Of a DNA stretch of 62,561 nucleotides, positions 1 to 8,906 are shown piece by piece. Under the pieces are notes generated by a model. That model had not been told where the DNA came from and made no database searches. It worked only from the letters and a program-made list of their open reading frames with translations. The translations under genes were made by a program, and so were the position numbers. This DNA comes from an uncultured Geobacter sp. GTDB taxonomy: Bacteria; Desulfobacterota; Desulfuromonadia; Geobacterales; Geobacteraceae. Where the stretch lies: assembly GCA_903925075.1 (NCBI GenBank), contig CAIYDQ010000283.1, forward strand, positions 1 to 62,561, read 5' to 3'. Each line of letters opens with the position of its first letter. Positions within the stretch are counted from its first letter, which is position 1.

Positions 1-1
1 G

Positions 2-1459
2 ATGATGGTTGCGCTGGCGCTGCTGGCGCCGGTCGCCTACGGGGAGCAAAAGGGCGCGCATGCAGCCGCCGGCATCCCGGCAGAGCCCGAGGCAGGGGGG
101 CTGCAGGAGAGCGTGCCCGACGAGGCGACCAGCGCCGAGGAGAGCAAAGAGCCGGTAGCAAGAAAGAGCGACGTCGATGCCGTCCACACCGAGGTCGAGA
201 CGCTGCGCGACCAGTGGCAGCAGTCGTTGAGCAGGTCCTATCCCTACACGGTGGTGCAAGCCAACAGGCCCCTGATCGTCAGCGGCGTCGGGCAGATCCG
301 CTACGACCACACCTTCAACGAGATCGCCAACGCACCCGACAGTTTCACGGTTCCTTTCTTCTCTCTCGCCTTCGCCGGCAACCTGAGACGGGACTATCTG
401 GAGGGGAAAAATGTCGATTACCTGTTGGGGATACAGACCACGGGGACGGCAGCTATCAGCATCACCGACGCCTGGCTTTCCTACCAGATATTCAACTCGC
501 TGGACTCCACCGGGCCGAGGCTCAGCATCACCGCCGGCCAGCAAAAGAAGTATTTCGGCATCGAGGCTACGGCAACCGAGGCGTTCCAACCCACGATCAA
601 GCTGGCCCAGTTCGCCACCAACCTCGGTTTGAGCGCGCGGGAACTCGGCCTGGTCCTGGCCGGCGACCTGCTCCCAAATGTGGACTTCGGCTACAACTAC
701 CGGGTGCCGCTTGTGCAGTACTGGCTGGGCGCAATCAACGGCAACGGGGCGAACACCTCGGACAACAACAACAAGAAAGACCTCTTCGCCCGTCTGCAGA
801 TCAACGCGCCGGTCAATTACAGCCACCCCTTGCGGGGACTTTCCTTCGGGGTGTCGGGGTACAGGGGTTGGGACACCAAGACCGCGACCAACACCACCAC
901 CAGGACCACGACCTTCAATCCGGCCAACGGCGGCGCGGCGGTGCCCGTCACCATCTCCACCAGTTCGGCCAGCATCAGCCAGAACGGAAGCAAGGATCGC
1001 TACGGCGCCGACCTCGCCTACGTCAACACGCCGGTCGGCTTCACGCTGGAATACGTCCGCGGGCGCGACCCGGCCGCCGTCAACGGCACGGTGACCGTAG
1101 CCACCACAACCAGCGCCACCCCGGCCACGACCGTCAAGCCGTACCAGTTCAAGGAAGTCGACGAAGAGGCCTATACCTTCACCCTCTTTTACAACTTCGG
1201 AGACCAGTTCGTGACCGCCGCCAAGAACCAGGATCGTTACGACGATTACTATCCGGTCACCTATCAGCCGTTCTTCCGGTTCGACCGCTACGTGCCGGAC
1301 GCCGCCAACTACGGCGTCCACTCGGATCTCTACACGGCGGGCTTCAACTGGTTTTTCGCCCAAACGACCAAGTTGCAGCTCAACTACAATTACAAGCCGA
1401 AAAACAACGGCTCGCCGAGGTCGGACGAGCTGCTGGCGCAGTTCCAATTCGGATTTTAA
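2..1459 (+). CDS. Outer-membrane beta-barrel porin, probably 5'-truncated by the window edge
   Basis: The reading frame is open to the first base of the window. The visible N-terminus (MMVALALLAPVAYGEQ) looks like the hydrophobic core and cleavage site of a Sec signal peptide without its basic start, so the true start probably lies upstream. After cleavage comes an acidic, possibly coiled-coil stretch of about 60 residues. The rest alternates aromatic and polar residues as expected for a porin barrel and ends in FQFGF, with the terminal Phe typical of Bam-assembled barrels. Long Thr/Ser/Asn-rich segments (around residues 295-330) look like surface loops. It lies 43 bp upstream of a periplasmic binding protein on the same strand, so it may be the outer-membrane entry port for the substrate of the ABC systems that follow. 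The porin class is fairly sure; its specificity is not visible. Confidence 0.75.
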   Translation: MMVALALLAPVAYGEQKGAHAAAGIPAEPEAGGLQESVPDEATSAEESKEPVARKSDVDAVHTEVETLRDQWQQSLSRSYPYTVVQANRPLIVSGVGQIRYDHTFNEIANAPDSFTVPFFSLAFAGNLRRDYLEGKNVDYLLGIQTTGTAAISITDAWLSYQIFNSLDSTGPRLSITAGQQKKYFGIEATATEAFQPTIKLAQFATNLGLSARELGLVLAGDLLPNVDFGYNYRVPLVQYWLGAINGNGANTSDNNNKKDLFARLQINAPVNYSHPLRGLSFGVSGYRGWDTKTATNTTTRTTTFNPANGGAAVPVTISTSSASISQNGSKDRYGADLAYVNTPVGFTLEYVRGRDPAAVNGTVTVATTTSATPATTVKPYQFKEVDEEAYTFTLFYNFGDQFVTAAKNQDRYDDYYPVTYQPFFRFDRYVPDAANYGVHSDLYTAGFNWFFAQTTKLQLNYNYKPKNNGSPRSDELLAQFQFGF

Positions 1460-1502
1460 TCGCCGACATCCATAGATTCACTACGAAAAGGAGACCATCT
1501 CG

Positions 1503-2564
1503 ATGAAAAAGATACTCGGCACGTTACTCGCGGTCGCCGCGGCAATCGCTACCTTCGGCGTCGCGCCCGGCTTCGCCGCCGACCATCCCAAGGTCATCCG
1601 CATCGGCCAGCCGTCGGGCTCTTACGGCAAGGCGGTCAGTTTGGGGCCGGTGGGCGAAATTCAGGTCAAGGACCTGTTCGACCAGGAGTTCAAGAAGGAC
1701 GGCATAAAGCTCGAGGTTAACAACATAAAGACCGCCGGACCCGGCTGCAACGAGGCGCTCGCCAACAACGCGCTCGATTTCGCCAACCTCGGCGACCTCC
1801 CCGCCGTCGCCGGCTTCGCGGGTGGCCTGAAGACCCGGGCCGTGGCCGCCACCCGCGGCGGGAACACCTATGTCGCGGTGCCGATCGACTCTCCGATCAC
1901 GAATCTGAAGCAGTTGAAAGGGAAGAAGATCGGCGTCAGCCTCGGCACCTACATGCACGCCGCCGGGCTGAAGATTCTTGCCGACAACGGCCTATCCGAA
2001 AACGACGTCACCTTTTTCAACATGGACAACGCCACCGTCCTCACCGCCATCGCCGCCAAGGAGGTGGAAGCCGCCTTCATCAGCAGCGACGCCATCACCC
2101 TGCGCACCAGGGGCGTCGCCCGGGTGCTGTACAGCACTCAAGGGAAACCGGTTTTTTATCAGAACGCCGGCGCGCTGATCGTGAGGGAGGAGTTCGTCAG
2201 GAAATACCCGGACATCGTCAAGCGCTTCCTCAAGGTATGGGTCAAGGCCTCTCAACTGCACAGCTTCGACAAGAGGGCTGCCCAAAAGCTCGACAGCAGG
2301 GTCGGCACGCCGCTCACCACCCTCCAGGAGGACCAGCAGGGGCAGTCGAACCTCTACCTCAACTCGCCCAAGTTCGACGAGCAGTGGCTCTCCCATGACC
2401 GGCGCTCCATAGCCCTTTTCAAGGCGAAGAGACTGATCCGCAAGAGCTTCGATCCGGAAAAGGAATGGATCGACCGCAGCTTTCTGGACGCCGCCCTCAG
2501 GGAGCTGAACCTGGAAAACTTCTGGCCCGATTACGACGTCAACGGCAACCCGAAGAAAAAGTAA
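1503..2564 (+). CDS. Periplasmic substrate-binding protein, NMT1/SsuA/TauA-like family
   Basis: This 353-residue protein has a clean Sec signal peptide ending near AGFAA/D. The mature part has the features of NMT1/SsuA-type binding proteins: an opening beta strand (KVIRIGQPSG), a central ITNLKQLKGKKIGVSLGT segment that forms the inter-domain hinge, and a C-terminal helical part. Relatives bind sulfonates, taurine, nitrate, or thiamine and riboflavin precursors, so the family alone does not fix the ligand. The start is well supported by AAAGGAGA eight to ten bases upstream of the ATG. Two permease genes and an ATPase follow at once, making a complete importer. The ligand is presumably what the nitrogenase-like enzyme encoded downstream uses, which is an inference from gene order. 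Confidence 0.85.
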   Translation: MKKILGTLLAVAAAIATFGVAPGFAADHPKVIRIGQPSGSYGKAVSLGPVGEIQVKDLFDQEFKKDGIKLEVNNIKTAGPGCNEALANNALDFANLGDLPAVAGFAGGLKTRAVAATRGGNTYVAVPIDSPITNLKQLKGKKIGVSLGTYMHAAGLKILADNGLSENDVTFFNMDNATVLTAIAAKEVEAAFISSDAITLRTRGVARVLYSTQGKPVFYQNAGALIVREEFVRKYPDIVKRFLKVWVKASQLHSFDKRAAQKLDSRVGTPLTTLQEDQQGQSNLYLNSPKFDEQWLSHDRRSIALFKAKRLIRKSFDPEKEWIDRSFLDAALRELNLENFWPDYDVNGNPKKK

Positions 2565-2576
2565 AAGGTGAAGGGT

Positions 2577-3350
2577 ATGAAAATGCGCACGCTGAAAAGA
2601 AAACTTCTGGGGCTGGTGGCGCCGGTGCTGTTGCTGGCGGCTTGGGATTACGTGACGCGGCGGGAACTGTTCTCGCCCCAGTTGCTCCCCCCTTCCGAAA
2701 TGCTGCTCGAAACCTGGTGGGATATGCAGACCAGCGGCGAGCTGGCGCTCAACATGAGGGTCAGCCTCTGCAGGGTGGCCGGCGGCTTCGCTCTGGGGGC
2801 GGCGCTCGGCTTTGCTCTGGGGACCGCGATGGCAACTTGCAAGGCGGTGGACGACTACCTGGGGCCGCTGTTCAACACCGTCCGCCAGGTGCCGATCGTC
2901 GGTTGGCTTCCGTTTCTCATCGTCTGGCTGGGGATCGGGGAACTGTTCAAGGTCGCTTTCATATCCCTGGGAGCACTCATTCCGATGGCGCTCAAGACCT
3001 ATGAGGGGATCAAGGCCGTTTCCCCCGGTTTTCTGGAGCTCGCCCGGGTGTTCGAATTCGGCAGGTTCCGGCAACTGACCAAGATCATGCTCCCCTCGGC
3101 GCTCCCCTCCTTGCTGATCGGCCTGCGCCTGAGCCTGAGCGAAGCCTGGATGCTGGTGGTGGCGGCCGAGCTGGTGGTCGCCAGCGTCGGCATCGGCAAC
3201 ACCATGACCGTGGCGCGCAGGCTTTTTCAGACCGATGTCGTGCTGGTGAGCGTGATCGCCATCGCGATCACCGGTTACCTGGGCAATGCGCTGCTGGCGC
3301 TGCTGGAGGCCCGGTTGCTGGCTTCGCGCCGCCCCACTTGCGCGCAGTGA
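2577..3350 (+). CDS. ABC transporter permease A (SsuC/TauC-like, BPD transport family)
   Basis: This is a membrane permease of about 257 residues with roughly six transmembrane helices. The conserved cytoplasmic EAA-type loop is ARVFEFGRFRQLTKIMLPSALPSLLIGLR in outline, where the coupling helix contacts the ATPase. The start is ambiguous: a GTG at 2568 and ATGs at 2577 and 2583 are all in frame. I chose 2577 because AAGGTG lies just upstream. It begins 12 bp after the binding protein and is followed by a closely related second permease, so the membrane part of this importer is probably a heterodimer. Substrate is not visible from sequence. Confidence 0.85.
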   Translation: MKMRTLKRKLLGLVAPVLLLAAWDYVTRRELFSPQLLPPSEMLLETWWDMQTSGELALNMRVSLCRVAGGFALGAALGFALGTAMATCKAVDDYLGPLFNTVRQVPIVGWLPFLIVWLGIGELFKVAFISLGALIPMALKTYEGIKAVSPGFLELARVFEFGRFRQLTKIMLPSALPSLLIGLRLSLSEAWMLVVAAELVVASVGIGNTMTVARRLFQTDVVLVSVIAIAITGYLGNALLALLEARLLASRRPTCAQ

Positions 3351-3373
3351 TCGGCGCACGCGAGGAAACTATT

Positions 3374-4159
3374 ATGAACATCCCTTTGCAGGTTGCCGGT
3401 TTCCTCGGCAGAAGCTACCGCGGCGCGATCTCCTTTCTGGCGCTGATCGGCATCTGGGCGGCGCTTGCCCGGCTGCAGGCCTTTCCCGCCGAACTGCTCC
3501 CGGCGCCGGACGCGGTGCTAACGACCTTTCTGCAAAGCGCCGCCTCGGGGGTGCTGGGCGCAAGCCTCGGAGCCAGTCTGGGCCGGATCGCCCAAGGCTT
3601 TCTGATCGGCTGCTCGCTCGGTCTTCTGCTGGGAGCGTCGATGGGGGTGTCGCCCGCCGTGGAGAGCCTCTTCGCCCCGTTGTTCAACGCCCTGAGGCAG
3701 GTGCCGATCATCGGCTGGATCCCGCTGATCATCGTCTGGTGCGGCATAGCCGACCTCTCCAAGATCGTCTTCATCGCCTTGGGCGCCTTCTTCCCGATGG
3801 CGATCAACACCTTCGAGGGGATCAGATCGGTGCCCCACGGCTATCTGGAAGTGGCGCGGGTCTTCGAATTCGGGAAGCTGAGGCTGCTGGGCAAGATCGT
3901 GCTCCCCGGAGCGTTGCCGAGCATCGTCACCGGGGTGCGCCTGAGCCTGGGCGCCTCCTGGATGCTGGTGGTCTGGTCCGAGATCAATACCCGCTCCGCC
4001 CCGGGGATCGGCGACATGCTGGATTCGGCCCGCGAGGGGAGCAAGATGGATGTCGTTATCGTCTGCATCGTGGTCATCGGGGCGGTCGCTTTCCTGATCA
4101 ACGAACTGCTCGGCCAGCTGGAAGCGCAGTTGCAGGGATGGAAAAAAACGTCTCGCTAA
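3374..4159 (+). CDS. ABC transporter permease B, paralogue of the preceding permease
   Basis: This 261-residue permease shares long blocks with its upstream neighbour: RQVPIIGWIP against RQVPIVGWLP, ARVFEFGKLR against ARVFEFGRFR, and LSLGASWMLVVW against LSLSEAWMLVVA. The two are therefore tandem paralogues from a local duplication. It has about six transmembrane helices and the EAA coupling loop. The ATG at 3374 is preceded by GAGGAAA. An upstream in-frame TTG would overlap the previous gene and has no ribosome-binding site. Importers of this family usually have one permease gene that forms a homodimer. A heterodimer here could mean an asymmetric or specialised substrate path. Confidence 0.85.
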   Translation: MNIPLQVAGFLGRSYRGAISFLALIGIWAALARLQAFPAELLPAPDAVLTTFLQSAASGVLGASLGASLGRIAQGFLIGCSLGLLLGASMGVSPAVESLFAPLFNALRQVPIIGWIPLIIVWCGIADLSKIVFIALGAFFPMAINTFEGIRSVPHGYLEVARVFEFGKLRLLGKIVLPGALPSIVTGVRLSLGASWMLVVWSEINTRSAPGIGDMLDSAREGSKMDVVIVCIVVIGAVAFLINELLGQLEAQLQGWKKTSR

Positions 4160-4176
4160 AAGAGAAGGAACCGCCA

Positions 4177-4953
4177 ATGGAAAAACTGGGGACATTGAAG
4201 GTGAACAGCCTGAGCAAGGGGTTCGGTCCCAAGGGACAAGGCCTCAAGGTGCTGGACGACGTCAACCTGACGGTGGAGCCCGGAGAGTTCATCTCCATCG
4301 TCGGCCAGAGCGGCTGCGGCAAGACCACCTTTCTGCGGCTGGTGGTCGGGCTGGAATCCGATTACCAGGGAGAAATCCTTTTGGACGGCAAGCGCCTGAA
4401 CGGACCGGACCTGGAGCGAGGCGTCGTTTTCCAGGATCACCGGCTGCTCCCCTGGCTGACCGTCGAGAAAAACGTGGGACTGGGGCTGAAAAACGCCGGC
4501 AAGGGCGAGGCGCGCCGCAAGGTGCAGGAGCATATCGAGCTGGTGGGGCTGAAAGGGTACGAGAAGCACTACCCGCATCAACTCTCCGGCGGCATGTCGC
4601 AGCGCGCCGCCATCGCCCGGGCGCTGGTGAACCGACCGCAGATCCTTATGCTGGACGAGCCGCTGGGCGCCCTGGACGCCCTGACCCGGATGTACATGCA
4701 CCAGGAGTTGGAGCGCATCTGGAGGCAGGAGGGGATCACCATGATCATGGTGACCCACGACATGGACGAGGCCATCTTCCTGTCGGATCGGGTCGTGATC
4801 ATGTCGAGCCGGCCGGGGACCATCAAGAAGATCATGCCGGTCAAGCTCGCCCGCCCGCGGGACCGCGCCAGCATCGAGTTCGCGCGCATCAAAGAGGAGC
4901 TTTTGGAGGAATTCCACCTCCATACCGAGACCCCCTTCGCCTACAGCATATGA
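4177..4953 (+). CDS. ABC transporter ATP-binding protein (SsuB/TauB-like)
   Basis: This 258-residue ATPase energises the importer formed with the two preceding permeases. It has a Walker A motif GQSGCGKTT, a Q-loop in VVFQDHRLLPWLTV, a signature LSGGMSQRAAIARAL, a Walker B LMLDEPLGALDA and a switch histidine in VTHDMDEA. The PWLTV sequence after the Q-loop is typical of the nitrate/sulfonate/taurine importers. I placed the start at ATG 4177 because AGAAGGA precedes it with good spacing. An upstream in-frame ATG at 4138 overlaps permease B and would add 13 residues. The next gene begins 40 bp downstream and encodes a radical SAM protein. Confidence 0.92.
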   Translation: MEKLGTLKVNSLSKGFGPKGQGLKVLDDVNLTVEPGEFISIVGQSGCGKTTFLRLVVGLESDYQGEILLDGKRLNGPDLERGVVFQDHRLLPWLTVEKNVGLGLKNAGKGEARRKVQEHIELVGLKGYEKHYPHQLSGGMSQRAAIARALVNRPQILMLDEPLGALDALTRMYMHQELERIWRQEGITMIMVTHDMDEAIFLSDRVVIMSSRPGTIKKIMPVKLARPRDRASIEFARIKEELLEEFHLHTETPFAYSI

Positions 4954-4993
4954 GCGGATTTCGCAACACATCATTCACAAGGAGAACGAAAGC

Positions 4994-6193
4994 ATGAGCG
5001 CTATCGGCATCAAGGAAAAACTTTATCGGGAACTGGCAGTCAAAAACGCGGTGATGGTGGAGGGGGTCGCCTTCAACCCGCACATTTACCGCAACCTCGA
5101 TCTGGGCGGAAAATACCAGGAACAGGTGCATACCCTGTTCGAGATGGATCACGAACAGCACGTCTCCGTCGCCTTTCCTTGCGGGTTCCGTTCGCCGCAC
5201 GGCCTGCACATCGGCCTGCGCTGGGATAACCGCTCGCAGTTCAGCCTGACCAACGACGACGGGCTCTTTCATCTGCGCGATCGGGGCGCCATCCTCTTCC
5301 CCATCGATTTCGACCGCCGGCCCGCCTATTACCGGTACTCCACCTCCGACGGCACCCCCATGAAAACGGTCGCCGCCTACGGTCGGGAAGGGACCATCAA
5401 CATCGCCTACAGCAACGAGTGCGCCTTGAAGGACAAGGGCGAGGACTGCCTGTTTTGCAACGCCAACGCCACCAAGGACGCCTATGGTGAACAGGAGTGC
5501 ATCTTCTGGAAAAATCCCGGGCAGATCGGCGAAACGGTCGCCGCCGCCTACCGCGAAGGGGCCAAGCACGTCAACCTCACCGGCGGCTTCGTGCCGGAGC
5601 GCCGCGAGATGGACTACTACCTGGACGTTGCCGAGGCGATTCAGGAACATACCGGCCTGCAGGATTTCAACGGCACGGCCGTGATCGGCGCCCCCAAGGA
5701 CTTGAAGGTGATCGACAGGTACAAGGAGGCGGGGTTCCGCACCCTGGCCATCAACATCGAGTGCTGGGACAAGAACTACTTCAACACCATCTGCCCCGGC
5801 AAGGTGAGCCACTGCGGCAGCTGGGAACACTGGATCGAGGCCATCGAGTATGCCTCCTCGGTCTTCGGCCATGGCCGGGTGCGCTCGGGCATCGTGGCCG
5901 GGATCGAGCCCAAGGCGAAGACCCTGGAGGGGCTGGAATACTTCGCATCCAGGGGGATCATCTCGCTTTCCGGCGCCTGGTGCGCGAACCCCGGTTCCGC
6001 CCTGGAGGGGCATCGCACTCCGACCCCGGAATGGCACCTGGACATGGCCTACCGGGCGGCGGCGATCCTGCGCAAGGCGGGCTTCACCTACGAGCAGCTC
6101 TACGACACCTCTCCGTCGCCGACCTTCCTGGTGCACGACATCTTCAGGATCGAGGACGAGTCGCTGCCGGCGTTTCAGCAGGGCGCGGCCTAG
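4994..6193 (+). CDS. Radical SAM protein with a CX8CX2C cluster motif
   Basis: This 399-residue protein has a radical SAM-type core. The likely cluster cysteines are C143, C152 and C155 in NECALKDKGEDCLFCNA. The spacing is CX8CX2C instead of the canonical CX3CX2C. A glycine-rich NLTGGF follows at the position of the GGE motif that contacts SAM. Later segments (VIGAPKDLKVIDRYKEAGF, NIECWD, RSGIVAGIEPK) fit the repeating strands of the barrel. The first 130 residues are an extra N-terminal domain I do not recognise. It sits between two ABC import systems and upstream of the nitrogenase-like genes, suggesting it either processes the imported compound or matures the reductase. Radical SAM membership is likely; the reaction is unknown. 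The AAGGAGAA before ATG 4994 supports the start. Confidence 0.8.
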   Translation: MSAIGIKEKLYRELAVKNAVMVEGVAFNPHIYRNLDLGGKYQEQVHTLFEMDHEQHVSVAFPCGFRSPHGLHIGLRWDNRSQFSLTNDDGLFHLRDRGAILFPIDFDRRPAYYRYSTSDGTPMKTVAAYGREGTINIAYSNECALKDKGEDCLFCNANATKDAYGEQECIFWKNPGQIGETVAAAYREGAKHVNLTGGFVPERREMDYYLDVAEAIQEHTGLQDFNGTAVIGAPKDLKVIDRYKEAGFRTLAINIECWDKNYFNTICPGKVSHCGSWEHWIEAIEYASSVFGHGRVRSGIVAGIEPKAKTLEGLEYFASRGIISLSGAWCANPGSALEGHRTPTPEWHLDMAYRAAAILRKAGFTYEQLYDTSPSPTFLVHDIFRIEDESLPAFQQGAA

Positions 6194-6212
6194 TCCGCAT
6201 GCGAGGAACGAC

Positions 6213-7802
6213 ATGCCATCAGCTATTTCGGTCAAGGATCTGGTCATAGGCTATCTGGACAAGAAAAGCGGCCACACCATGGTGGCGGTCGACAAGGTCA
6301 ATTTCGACATCAGGGAAGGGGAGTTCGTCACCATCGTGGGCTTGAGCGGCTGCGGGAAATCGACCTTTCTCAACGCCGTCGCCGGCCTGGTCAAACGGCA
6401 GCACGGCGAGATACGGGTGAGCGGCAAGCTGGTTGACGGGCCGGGCGCCGACCGGGCCATGGTGTTCCAGAAGGCGTCGCTTCTGCCCTGGCGGCGGGTG
6501 GGGCGCAACATCACCTACGGGCTGGAGCTGGGCGGGATGAGGCCGGACGAGGCGCGGGAAAAGGCGAGCTACTACGTGAACCTGATCAGGCTGAACGGCT
6601 TCGAGCAACATTACCCCCACCAGCTTTCCGGCGGCATGCAGCAGAGGGTGAACCTGGCGCGCGCGCTTGCCTGCGATCCCGAGGTGCTGCTTTTGGACGA
6701 GCCGTTCGCGGCGCTCGACGCCATCACCCGCGAATTAATGCAGCAGGAGCTGCTGGAGTTGTGCGAGAAGGTCGGCAAGACCGTGCTCATGGTTACCCAT
6801 CAGATCGACGAGGCGGTGTTGCTCTCGGACCGGGTCATCGTCTTTTCGGCCCGTCCCGCCCATGTCCTTGCCGACATCGAGATCCCGATCCCCCGTCCCC
6901 GGCGCGGGGAAATCAAGGAGACCGAGGAGTTCCGAGGGCTGGCGAGCCAAATCTGGTCCATCATCGAGGGCAACGCCAACATAGGGGGGGGGCATATGAA
7001 GCTGACCGTGATTCCCAAATCGCATGCCGCCAAGCGGGAGAGGATCGCAAACCTCCTGCTGGGCGGCGGCGTCATCGTGGTTTTCCTGGTCGCCTGGGAG
7101 CTGGTGGGAAGCCTCGCCCTAGTGAATCCGCTCTTCACCAGCGCCCCTTCCCGAGTCCTCAAGGCCGGTCTGATCCTGATCCGGGACGGCACGCTCTGCC
7201 GGCACCTGGCCGTGAGCGGCGCGGAGTTCCTGCTCGGCTTCGCCGCGGCCATCGTCGTCGGTTTCCCGGTCGGGATCGCGCTCGGCTGGTTCAAGTCGGT
7301 CAAAGCCTCGTTCGGTCCCTTCGTCGCCGCCATGCAGGCGACCCCGCGCATCGCCCTGATGCCGCTGTTCATAATCTGGTTCGGGCTGGGGATCACCTCC
7401 AAGGTCGTGGTAGTCGCCCTGAGCGCCGTCTTTCCGCTGATCGTCAACCTGCAGGCCGCCATGAGCACCGTCGACGCGGACCTGGTGCGGGTCGCACGCT
7501 CCTACGGCGCCAGCGGCTGGCAGATCTTCCGCAGCGTCGCCCTGCCGACCTCGGTGCCGTTCCTGATCACCGGCCTGAGGCTCGCGGCCGGCAGGGGGCT
7601 TTTGGGGGTGATCGTCGCCGAGGTGTTCGGCGGGGGGGAGGGGATAGGCTACCTGATCCAGTACGCCGGCGCCACCTTCCAGACCGACAAGGTTTTCGCC
7701 GGCGTGCTGGTGGTCGCGGCCACCGGCATCTCCCTGGACTTCGCGCTGGAGCGGCTCGGTCGTCACTTCGACCGCTGGCGGGGAGAATCGGCGGTGCAGT
7801 GA
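6213..7802 (+). CDS. ABC importer ATPase fused in frame to its permease
   Basis: As written, one open frame of 529 codons encodes an ATPase (residues 1-261) followed without a stop by a permease (from residue 262). The ATPase has Walker A GLSGCGKST, signature LSGGMQQRVNLARAL, Walker B LLLDEPFAALDA and switch His in VTHQIDEA. The permease part has about six transmembrane helices and the coupling segment ARSYGASGWQIFRSVALPTSVPFLITGLR in outline. The junction is nine G (6984-6992) directly before an internal ATG at 6996. With eight G the ATPase would end in a TGA overlapping that ATG as ATGA, giving the usual two-gene layout. So this may be a real fusion, a slippage site, or a one-base sequence error. 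The start at 6213 has GAGGAAC upstream. It forms the second importer with the lipoprotein encoded next. Confidence 0.85.
   Translation: MPSAISVKDLVIGYLDKKSGHTMVAVDKVNFDIREGEFVTIVGLSGCGKSTFLNAVAGLVKRQHGEIRVSGKLVDGPGADRAMVFQKASLLPWRRVGRNITYGLELGGMRPDEAREKASYYVNLIRLNGFEQHYPHQLSGGMQQRVNLARALACDPEVLLLDEPFAALDAITRELMQQELLELCEKVGKTVLMVTHQIDEAVLLSDRVIVFSARPAHVLADIEIPIPRPRRGEIKETEEFRGLASQIWSIIEGNANIGGGHMKLTVIPKSHAAKRERIANLLLGGGVIVVFLVAWELVGSLALVNPLFTSAPSRVLKAGLILIRDGTLCRHLAVSGAEFLLGFAAAIVVGFPVGIALGWFKSVKASFGPFVAAMQATPRIALMPLFIIWFGLGITSKVVVVALSAVFPLIVNLQAAMSTVDADLVRVARSYGASGWQIFRSVALPTSVPFLITGLRLAAGRGLLGVIVAEVFGGGEGIGYLIQYAGATFQTDKVFAGVLVVAATGISLDFALERLGRHFDRWRGESAVQ
6984..6992 (+). repeat. G9 homopolymer at the ATPase-permease junction
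   Basis: Nine consecutive G bases lie between the last ATPase codons and the permease ATG at 6996. Read with nine G the two proteins are fused; read with eight G they separate with an ATGA overlap. Such tracts are prone both to replication slippage and to base-calling error. Confidence 0.9.
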
Positions 7803-7868
7803 AGTTTTGGCGGAGCAGTGAGGTAACCTGAGTTTTGGAAGACGCATTAATCAAGAAGGAGAACAGCC

Positions 7869-8906
7869 ATGAAAAAAATGACCATGCAACTACTGGCGAT
7901 TGCGGCCCTGGCGCTGCTGGCGGGGTGCGCCAAGCAGGACGCCGCCACCGGGGGAGCCGCGGCAAAAGGCGTCGGGGGAGCTGCTTCGCAAGGCTCCGGG
8001 GGATCCGCGGGGAAAAAGACTCTGGTGCGCTACGCCACCATCGGGGTCAACGAGTCGAGCCTTCCGCTCTATCTGGGAGTGAAGAAAGGGTTCTTCGCCG
8101 ATCAGGGGGTCGATCTGAAGATCAGCGATTTCCCGGGCGGCGTCGAGCCGGTGACCGCCGGGGCCGCCGGCGAGATCGATATCGGCGGTGTCGGCTCACC
8201 CGTCGTGGTAGGAGCCGCGGCCGGAGTCCCGCTCAAGATCGTGGGCTCGCCGGTGGAGCCGGGACAGCGCTTCGTGGTGGTCGCACGCCCGAACTACCGG
8301 AGCTTCAAAGAGCTCAAGGGGCAAAAGGTGAGCGGCGGCCGGCCGGGGCAGGGGACCCTCCAGGCGTTCGTCACCATCGCCAAAGCCAACGGGCTGAAGC
8401 TCAGCGACTTCCAGAACCTCGACGCCGGTTTGGGGGCGGGGGCCTACGCCTCGCTGCAATCCGGCCAGATCGAGGCCGTACTGACCACCGAAATCCTCGC
8501 CGCAAAGGCGGAGATCGAAGGGGTCGGCAGGGTGCTGGCCCGCGCGGCTGACTACTTCGGCCGCTACCAGCACACCTATTTCTTCGCCACCGACCGCTTC
8601 ATCGCCCGGCAGCCGCAAGCGGTGCGAGGCTTTCTGGCGGGCTACCGCAAGGCTGTGGAATACGTCAAGGCGCACCCGGAGGAGGCGATCCGATTCGGCG
8701 TCGAGGAACTGAAGCTGGAAGAAAAACCGTTGCGGCGAGTCCTGGAACAGCAGTTGCCCAATTGGGACCCGACCGGCAAGGTGGACGTCGAAGGGACCAA
8801 CAACGCCATCAGGATTCTGAAGGAGTTGGGCGAATTGGACAAGTCGGTGACGGTGACGGCTGAACAGTTGATCGACGACCGGTTTCTGGCGAAGGAACCG
8901 CAATGA
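7869..8906 (+). CDS. Lipoprotein substrate-binding protein of the second importer (NMT1/SsuA-like)
   Basis: This 345-residue protein starts with a lipoprotein signal peptide whose lipobox is LLAGC, so Cys20 should be acylated and the protein held at a membrane. A flexible Ala/Gly/Ser-rich linker of about 25 residues follows. The folded part is a periplasmic binding protein of the NMT1/SsuA type: [19 protein letters not shown] near the N-terminus, [19 protein letters not shown], and [18 protein letters not shown] at the hinge. It is a distinct paralogue of the soluble binding protein at 1503-2564. It follows the fused ATPase-permease by 66 bp, completing a second importer. The start is supported by AAGAAGGAGAAC. 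Having two binding proteins of one family in one operon suggests two ligands, or a substrate and a precursor. Confidence 0.87.
   Translation: MKKMTMQLLAIAALALLAGCAKQDAATGGAAAKGVGGAASQGSGGSAGKKTLVRYATIGVNESSLPLYLGVKKGFFADQGVDLKISDFPGGVEPVTAGAAGEIDIGGVGSPVVVGAAAGVPLKIVGSPVEPGQRFVVVARPNYRSFKELKGQKVSGGRPGQGTLQAFVTIAKANGLKLSDFQNLDAGLGAGAYASLQSGQIEAVLTTEILAAKAEIEGVGRVLARAADYFGRYQHTYFFATDRFIARQPQAVRGFLAGYRKAVEYVKAHPEEAIRFGVEELKLEEKPLRRVLEQQLPNWDPTGKVDVEGTNNAIRILKELGELDKSVTVTAEQLIDDRFLAKEPQ

Noticed and set aside
3286-4953. An extended start for the first ATPase that would fuse it to upstream sequence
   Set aside because: The added residues are the out-of-frame translation of permease B and carry no domain. 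The ATG at 4177 has a proper ribosome-binding site.
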